The notes beneath the pieces are model-generated. The model did not search any database and was not told the DNA's origin. It saw only the letters and a list, made by a program, of their open reading frames with translations. DNA of 64,000 nucleotides from Desulfoscipio sp. XC116. GTDB taxonomy: Bacteria; Bacillota; Desulfotomaculia; Desulfotomaculales; Desulfallaceae. A program made the translations under genes and the position numbers. The stretch lies in assembly GCF_039851975.1 (NCBI RefSeq), contig NZ_CP156660.1, forward strand, positions 3,973,035-4,037,034, written 5' to 3'. Of this stretch, positions 60,119-64,000 are shown one piece after another. Position 1 is the stretch's first letter. Every line of letters begins with the position of its first letter.

Positions 60119-61253
60119 TTTCATTAATTTTACCTAACACTTTATCTATATACTGCCTGCTTAACATACGCTCGTAATCTAATATTGAATTAACTTCTTT
60201 ATAATTAATTTTTTGCCGGCACACGGAATTATCACTTCCTTGATAAACTCGATTTTGCAAATTAACTAGTTCTAAAAAATCCAAAATACGATAATTAAAA
60301 TTGTCGCGTAACAATACTGTAAAATTTTTATTAAAGTTTACAGAAAAGGCTATTCCATGAAATGAATTTGTTATTACATAATCCGCATAATAAAACAATG
60401 TAAGAAACTCCTCGATACTTGGATTTATACTAACCTTTCCCGATTTCAATTTATGATATGGTTGTGTTCCAATTCTTACAACCTTTAAGTTTAATGTGGT
60501 AGATATCTCCTTAATACATTTTTCTACATCTTTAGATATGCCAAAAACATACACAAGTATATATCTGTATTTTATGTTATTTTTTTTAAGTAGCAGTTCC
60601 CATTTATTAACAGGCAAAAGTAATGTTGGATCTATGATACGTTTTGCTGTTATTCCAATATCCTTAAGCATCTTAATTGCGGATTGCTCCCGCACTGATA
60701 CAAAATTAAATGTTAAAAGCTTTTTTTGTACCTCATCTTGTTCTGTTTCAAATAAATTATCCATCCCTATACTTGATGCAAAAGAGAATTTAATCTTTTC
60801 AGGCTGCACAAAATCCAAATAATATGTAGACAAAATACCTCCATTATAAATGGAATTCCAAACTTGGTCACTTCCAACACAGAACGCATCAGCTATCGGG
60901 ACTGCATCTACAAGTTCTTTGTATGAAAAATATTTTATCTCCGTGCATTTTAGCCTATTGGAAACAAAGCTGTTGAAAATATAATTATTTATCTTCATCG
61001 AAGGAATTAACATTTTTTTAACAATGTTGCTTAGTATACTGTGAAATCTTCTATGTACTTTTGCATCAATCAATCTGTTAACGATATTTTGGCCAAGATT
61101 ATTTTCAGCATATGTGTCTGTATCATTTTCGCGATAATAATCAATAAATTCGGTTTCATATCCTGCATCATTAAAAAGCACTTGCGTAGCATATGCCTGA
61201 AGTACAGAACCATAATTCTTCACACGGTGAAGTGTTATTATACAAACTTTCAT
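60111..61253 (-). CDS. polysaccharide pyruvyl transferase family protein
   Basis: A 380-residue GT-B-like enzyme from the ATG overlapping the upstream stop by 4 nt. MKVCIITLHRVKNYGSVLQA at the N-terminus, DAFCVGSDQVWNS and YVITNSFHGIAFSVNFNKNF are diagnostic. It adds phosphoenolpyruvate-derived ketals to glycans. It is flanked on both sides by ferredoxin/FrhB-like genes, a known arrangement in Firmicute exopolysaccharide loci. Confidence 0.9.
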   Translation of the reverse strand: MKVCIITLHRVKNYGSVLQAYATQVLFNDAGYETEFIDYYRENDTDTYAENNLGQNIVNRLIDAKVHRRFHSILSNIVKKMLIPSMKINNYIFNSFVSNRLKCTEIKYFSYKELVDAVPIADAFCVGSDQVWNSIYNGGILSTYYLDFVQPEKIKFSFASSIGMDNLFETEQDEVQKKLLTFNFVSVREQSAIKMLKDIGITAKRIIDPTLLLPVNKWELLLKKNNIKYRYILVYVFGISKDVEKCIKEISTTLNLKVVRIGTQPYHKLKSGKVSINPSIEEFLTLFYYADYVITNSFHGIAFSVNFNKNFTVLLRDNFNYRILDFLELVNLQNRVYQGSDNSVCRQKINYKEVNSILDYERMLSRQYIDKVLGKINENE

Positions 61254-62470
61254 ATGCATCTACCTCTCTTAAACCGTTTCTTGACTTGAAATAAATGCTC
61301 AACTAAATGTGCAAACCAACGGTCTTTATCTGTGAAATACCGTTTGATTCGACCGTACGCGTTATTTCTACCATAACGCTTCAGCACGTATAAAATCCCC
61401 TTGGTATGATAGTTAGTCCAAAATTGCTGACGTTTTTTGGGATCCACACTGGAAGGCCTTTTTAGACACCCCTGCATGGAAATACAGCTTTCTATGTCGC
61501 TTTCTAGAAATTCTATATCACCATGGAGCATATCTAAATATTCTTTTCCCTTTCCTGTATTGACTAATACTAGTGAAATCCCTTTTTCATCTCCGAATTT
61601 TGGTTTACTGTTTTTAACACCCCAAAAATCAGCAATTGTAATATCTGAGCATCTTTTTATCTGTGTATATGGACAACGATAACATGAAGGTCTGAGCATT
61701 ACATTTGCATAAAATAAATATTTCCATGATTGAGAGAACATTGAAGTGCAATCAAAAGTTCCGTCTTCATATACTACTTTTTCCGTATGCCCCCAACCTT
61801 TATCTTTACAGCGGTTGTAGTACTCAACTATTTTCTTTTTACTTCTCTCTTCATGATATTTTATGTAATCTAAAAACACTCTGGGGCTTGGCACCCCATG
61901 ACATATAAAATCAACAGTCAGCAAATTTTCGATATTACTCCCTTTACCTAAATAAGCATCTAACCCGTCAACTTGGCAGGGTGTACCCGTAAACAGAACA
62001 TTTTTTCCGTTATTAATGTCTTTTTTTATAAGTTTAAAGGTTTCTTGGGTATCGCTTTGTACATATTTTGAGCCTCTGCAAGAAGCACTTTCTTCTTTTG
62101 TTGTTGCCCGAATATGGCGGCACACAATATCTTCATCATATGCTGCACCGTAGACCGCACCGTTCTTGTTTAAAATATGGTCAGACAACGCCGTGAACAT
62201 TCCCCCGGAAGAACTCTGCATCCTTACATATTCATTGCGGTGCTTTGCGGCATAAACCAATGGCATTACCTGGAAATCCTTTTCATCGGTCTTATGTTTA
62301 AATCTACAAACCTTCAGACACAACCCGCAATCAATGCATAATGCTTCATTAACAAAGGGATATTTAAAACCTTTTTCATCTGATCTCATTGAAATGGCCG
62401 CTCTAGGACATATGCTCATACAAGCCGTGCAGCCACAACAATCCTGCTTTTCTTTAAATAATTTAGGCAT
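61250..62470 (-). CDS. ferredoxin / F420-dehydrogenase beta-like protein, second copy
   Basis: A 406-residue paralogue of the 58.9 kb gene with the same layout: CCGCTACMSICPRAAISMRS and CIDCGLCLKVCRF ferredoxin motifs, MQSSSGGMFTALSD, VLFTGTPCQVDGLDAYLG. It overlaps the flippase gene by 8 nt (ATGCCTAA) and the pyruvyltransferase by 4 nt, so all are translationally coupled. Confidence 0.85.
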   Translation of the reverse strand: MPKLFKEKQDCCGCTACMSICPRAAISMRSDEKGFKYPFVNEALCIDCGLCLKVCRFKHKTDEKDFQVMPLVYAAKHRNEYVRMQSSSGGMFTALSDHILNKNGAVYGAAYDEDIVCRHIRATTKEESASCRGSKYVQSDTQETFKLIKKDINNGKNVLFTGTPCQVDGLDAYLGKGSNIENLLTVDFICHGVPSPRVFLDYIKYHEERSKKKIVEYYNRCKDKGWGHTEKVVYEDGTFDCTSMFSQSWKYLFYANVMLRPSCYRCPYTQIKRCSDITIADFWGVKNSKPKFGDEKGISLVLVNTGKGKEYLDMLHGDIEFLESDIESCISMQGCLKRPSSVDPKKRQQFWTNYHTKGILYVLKRYGRNNAYGRIKRYFTDKDRWFAHLVEHLFQVKKRFKRGRCI

Positions 62471-63977
62471 GGATATACCTCCGATATATTTGCATAACTG
62501 CAGATTTTTCTTTTCGATTTAAACCAAACCCATACAAGAGCAAAGCATAAACTAAACAAAATATGCTGCATTCGGTAATTAACCATACCATGCCAGATGC
62601 CGGAATTAATAGCATCGGTACACAGATAATGGCTGTCCCTATGGCACACCAGAATATTCCCGAGAATATTTCTTTAAACATTCGTGGGATATTGAATCCA
62701 ATCTTTTTTTGATAGTAAACATTCATTACTACAATATTTCCTACAAGATATGCAAGCGCGGTGCCAATAGGTGCACCTAATATCCCTATTTGCTTCACCA
62801 ATACTATTGTAAATAAAATGTTAACTGCCGTTATGCCTAGTAAAACGACGGAACGAAAGGTTCTTCTGTTTTTAGCCGTTAGTACCACTAAACAAACATT
62901 CTGAACTAATGGAATCATCATTGGTACCATAATAATCAACGCAATGTTCCATGCCTGTAAAGTTTTTACCCCTGTCCAAAGGGATATAAATTGTTGTCCA
63001 AATAAAAGAAATCCGCACAACATCCCCATACAAAGTATGAGTTGAATTCGTCCCGGCCCAATCACAAGATCAGTTAGTTGTTCATTATCTGCACGCTTTA
63101 CTACCATTTTTGTAGCCTGTGGAAGATATACGCTTTGTATTGTGGTAGGAACTGCACTAAATACACTGATGAACGTCATAGCAACCGCATAAATGGCAAC
63201 AGTGGTAGTATCTATCATTCGTCCTAAAATCGTCATATTAATGGCATTGTTTGCATAGGTAACTATAGACTGTAGCAAAAGAGCAAACATAAGTGGTGTA
63301 GCTTCCTTTATAAACTGCCTATTAAAATAATGCCATTTTGCTTTAAAATTCAAAACAAGTTTTATATATAATAAAACCATAGCACAACATAATAACATCA
63401 CAAGAACATCAGCATAAACTATACCCATTACGCCCATTCCGAATTGGATAAATAAAATAACTATAGCGGTTTTCAGGAGTATTCGCATCAAGCCAATACC
63501 TTTTACAATCGTATACCGCTCGTAGGCTAATGCTACACCTTGGAAATATTGGTCTAATACAATCAGCACAATCTGAACAATCATCCATTTAAATAACGAA
63601 TGTGCAACAGAAATCTCTCCTGTTGTAAGATTTGGAAAAAGATTCTCAATATTATTTTCTACTACCCACCCAGCCATAACAATCAATAAGCAAAGGCCTA
63701 ACACTAAATACAAGCAGTGCATTGCAAAGTTTTCTTCTTCCCGCCGATCATTTTGAATTCGGTATTGCAAGATGTAGCGCGTCATAACCATGCTAATACC
63801 AAACTCCAGCATTAAAATATATTGAGCGACAGAAAAAATCAACTGGTAAAGTCCATATGTATTAATTCCCAAATGCTTTAGATAAAAGGGAGTAAGTACC
63901 AACATCGATAGCATATTGGTACCAAGTGCGATATATGCAATAATAATCGCTTTATTTCTTGAACTGCTGTTACTCAT
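62463..63977 (-). CDS. oligosaccharide flippase (Wzx/MATE-like)
   Basis: A 504-residue membrane protein with 12-14 helices. YLKHLGINTYGLYQLIFSVA, QYILMLEFGISMVMTRYILQ and a central NNAINMTILGRMIDTTTVAI are typical of polysaccharide flippases. It would move undecaprenyl-linked repeat units across the membrane. It is the first visible gene of the leftward flippase-FrhB-pyruvyltransferase-FrhB set; the operon may begin beyond the window. Confidence 0.9.
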   Translation of the reverse strand: MSNSSSRNKAIIIAYIALGTNMLSMLVLTPFYLKHLGINTYGLYQLIFSVAQYILMLEFGISMVMTRYILQYRIQNDRREEENFAMHCLYLVLGLCLLIVMAGWVVENNIENLFPNLTTGEISVAHSLFKWMIVQIVLIVLDQYFQGVALAYERYTIVKGIGLMRILLKTAIVILFIQFGMGVMGIVYADVLVMLLCCAMVLLYIKLVLNFKAKWHYFNRQFIKEATPLMFALLLQSIVTYANNAINMTILGRMIDTTTVAIYAVAMTFISVFSAVPTTIQSVYLPQATKMVVKRADNEQLTDLVIGPGRIQLILCMGMLCGFLLFGQQFISLWTGVKTLQAWNIALIIMVPMMIPLVQNVCLVVLTAKNRRTFRSVVLLGITAVNILFTIVLVKQIGILGAPIGTALAYLVGNIVVMNVYYQKKIGFNIPRMFKEIFSGIFWCAIGTAIICVPMLLIPASGMVWLITECSIFCLVYALLLYGFGLNRKEKSAVMQIYRRYIHA

Positions 63978-64000
63978 TCTAAATCCTTCAGATGCATAAG

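Noticed and set aside
1-64000. tRNA or rRNA genes
   Set aside because: No cloverleaf-like or ribosomal segments were recognised by eye; a covariance search would be needed to exclude an isolated tRNA.

Overview
The window looks like a chromosomal stretch of a spore-forming, low-to-mid GC Firmicute, most likely of the Peptococcaceae / Desulfotomaculum group. Pointers are a YlmC/YmxH sporulation protein, DUF1659 and DUF2922 miniproteins beside sigma-like regulators, Firmicute-type housekeeping genes, consensus sigma-A promoters and strong GGAGG ribosome sites. I cannot name the species. No rRNA, tRNA or CRISPR array is visible.

Layout. 0-14 kb is mostly core: ymxH, metF, a regulator-RidA-threonine synthase-dicarboxylate symporter operon, an aromatic-acid exporter-like protein, a DUF2922/DUF1659 cluster with sigma-like regulators, an ImmR/ImmA pair and an EamA transporter. 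14.7-21.6 kb is a zinc regulon: Zur, a His-rich COG0523 metallochaperone, a COG0523-permease fusion and a YcgQ-like protein run rightward, and znuABC runs leftward. Both promoters carry the same TGCAAAT-N7-ATTTGCA palindrome just after the -10, so Zur probably represses both arms. 21.8-24.4 kb is metNIQ.

24.6-38.5 kb is a plastic island. It holds a HEPN/MNT toxin-antitoxin pair, a YusI/Spx-like gene with an in-frame UGA at the catalytic Cys codon (candidate selenoprotein), YwbE, RelB-zeta, a receiver domain fused to membrane helices, Fic, an orphan RelB with a decapitated toxin, AbiE, sigma-like gene fragments, IS21 debris and a three-gene DDE/AAA transposon whose ATPase has lost its Walker B region.

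38.5-46.0 kb is the highlight: a complete type III-B (Cmr) interference operon whose first gene encodes a TIR-SAVED protein. The stop codon of that gene overlaps the start of cmr1 by the same 8-nt ATGNNTAA junction used between cmr3/4, 4/5 and 5/6. Cas10 (Cmr2) lacks an HD nuclease but keeps the Palm residues (GGED), and Cmr4 keeps its cleavage Asp. The logical reading is target RNA sensing, cyclic oligoadenylate synthesis, SAVED binding and TIR NAD+ destruction. No array, cas6 or cas1/cas2 is present, so crRNAs must come from elsewhere.

46-54 kb mixes gene debris (ugd, wecB, M23 peptidase, vanZ and galU fragments) with intact accessory genes: a 905-aa SF1 helicase with a small partner, dUTPase, and a dCTP-deaminase-like domain with membrane helices that lacks the catalytic Glu. 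54-64 kb is a surface-polysaccharide locus: HAD, DUF2188, UDP-glucuronate epimerase, UDP-glucose dehydrogenase, two ferredoxin/FrhB-like proteins flanking a pyruvyltransferase, and a flippase. Several interspersed repeat families (a GNRA-capped hairpin family, a REP-like unit that gives two unrelated genes an RGQA C-terminus, and an IS605-end-like hairpin) thread through the accessory parts.
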